Positions 30,974 to 31,742 of a stretch of DNA of 31,742 bases are shown in pieces. The first letter of the stretch is position 1; each line of letters opens with the position of its first letter. This stretch comes from an uncultured bacterium (GTDB taxonomy: Bacteria > Bacillota > Clostridia > Lachnospirales > Lachnospiraceae): the NCBI GenBank assembly GCA_905214955.1, contig CAJMON010000032.1, positions 1 to 31,742 on the forward strand, written 5' to 3'. The position numbers and the translations under genes were made by a program. Below the pieces are notes generated by a model, which ran no database searches, had not been told where the DNA came from, and saw nothing but the letters and a program-made list of their open reading frames with translations.

Positions 30974-31742
30974 TTAGTGGATTTTCAATTTATCAATTAA
31001 TTCATTCGAAGAAGCAACATGATATTCAGAAATAAATATTTTATCCATTTCCCACTTTCCAACAGCCTGCTCATATTTTTCATCGTTTTCATGAATGCGT
31101 ATCAGCCAGTTCAAGAAATATACTACTTCATATTGTCTCATAGAACCACTTCGAATAACTTCAATCATAATTTGCTGTCTTTCTTCATCCGTCAGATTTG
31201 ATTGAGCATTCACATTATATCCGAATGCTTTCATGATAGATTCATCCGCGTAATAAAAATTTCCTTTTTTCTCGATCTCATTTAACTTCCATCTTTTATA
31301 ATCATATATCGTGCAGATTAACGTTCCTAACTGACACAAGTTTTCATATTCTCTTCTGCTGATAAAATATGTGCAGCATTTTGGACAACAACCTAAATAT
31401 ACTTTCTTCTCTATAATTTCTTTTGCACTTGTTATGATGGTTATGATTCCGCATTTCATTTCAATTTTGTCATGTAAAAATTCTTTGCAAATAAATGAAT
31501 CCGTTTTTATTACTACCGTATTCTTTTTAATCTTAACCTCTTCATCTGGTAACTGGCGATTGGCTTTTCTTTTCAGATGTTCTTTCACTGCTTGCGATAA
31601 TCTATTTATCGCTTCATTAAATTGTTGTTCTTCTTCCGTAAGGGGCCTGTCCAATTTTTCCGAATTATATCGCCTAATTTTTATTGCACACGGATCATCT
31701 GTCTTTATAATAAGTGCTGATATATCTTTTTCATCATCATCT
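30974..31742 (-). CDS. Unrecognised AT-rich gene, 5' end beyond the right edge
   Basis: The frame is open from the right edge to the stop at 30974, about 255 residues visible. A TTG at 31654 is not convincing as a start because the frame continues upstream (DDEKDISALIIKTDDP...). A Cys motif CCPKCC (possible zinc knuckle or ribbon) sits mid-protein. The C-terminal stretch has NLTDEERQQIMIEVIRSGSM, then VVYFLNWLIRIHENDEKYEQAVGKWEMD, a helical pattern I have no firm name for. Base composition is clearly richer in A and T than the rest of the window, and it is separated by a palindromic repeat, both suggesting acquired DNA. Function not assigned. Confidence 0.75.
   Translation of the reverse strand, partial: DDDEKDISALIIKTDDPCAIKIRRYNSEKLDRPLTEEEQQFNEAINRLSQAVKEHLKRKANRQLPDEEVKIKKNTVVIKTDSFICKEFLHDKIEMKCGIITIITSAKEIIEKKVYLGCCPKCCTYFISRREYENLCQLGTLICTIYDYKRWKLNEIEKKGNFYYADESIMKAFGYNVNAQSNLTDEERQQIMIEVIRSGSMRQYEVVYFLNWLIRIHENDEKYEQAVGKWEMDKIFISEYHVASSNELIDKLKIH

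Overview
The window reads as part of a Lachnospiraceae-type (Clostridia, Firmicutes) chromosome. It carries the sporulation pair yqfC-yqfD beside phoH and ybeY, a SpoVB/MurJ-type flippase, a DUF896 protein and a BofC-C-like small protein, with strong AAGGAGG ribosome sites and moderate GC. The genus is an inference and cannot be fixed from sequence alone. All genes but one (an aldehyde dehydrogenase) lie on the minus strand, so the transcriptional order runs from high to low coordinates. No tRNA, rRNA or CRISPR was seen.

Right part (31.7 to 20.4 kb). An AT-rich unrecognised gene runs off the right edge. Next come a cysteine-rich DUF2284 gene, the sporulation/RNA block yqfC-yqfD-phoH-ybeY, a DUF3048 secreted protein, a MurJ/SpoVB flippase and a BofC-C-like protein. 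A proline block follows: proB, a DUF896 protein, and a single ORF fusing 5-formyltetrahydrofolate cyclo-ligase to ProA. Two palindromic, MITE-like intergenic elements occur here.

Middle (20.3 to 15.6 kb). A tightly overlapping phospholipid operon comes first: flippase-like LPG-synthase-TM protein, PssA, Psd and a PAP2-family protein. It is followed by miaB, which ends at a strong intrinsic terminator.

Centre left (15.5 to 6.5 kb). The most unusual part is a nine-gene, same-strand run behind a textbook TTGACA-17-TATAAT promoter with a palindromic operator at the start site. It encodes a NifH-like reductase, two short nitrogenase-component-1-like subunits, and a complete FecBCD-type ABC importer. 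These are followed by a HypB/UreG-like P-loop GTPase with CxxC motifs, an ABC-type ATPase with an N-terminal DUF1858-like domain, and a signal-less substrate-binding-protein-like gene. There are no nifB/E/N genes and no tetrapyrrole genes in the window, so it is neither ordinary nitrogen fixation nor recognisably F430 or chlorophyll synthesis. I infer an uncharacterised nitrogenase-like reductase system coupled to import and handling of a metal or metal chelate. An 88-bp MITE-like element with an 8-bp target duplication sits between its binding protein and permease genes.

Left part (6.5 kb to 1). A class-3-type aldehyde dehydrogenase stands alone on the plus strand, with a truncated PrsW-like membrane protein and a sedoheptulokinase-like FGGY kinase upstream of mutS. 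The mutS-mutL operon closes the window. The visible mutL reading frame stops resembling MutL in the last ~55 bp before the left edge, as if a repeat element were inserted there or the contig were joined at a repeat.
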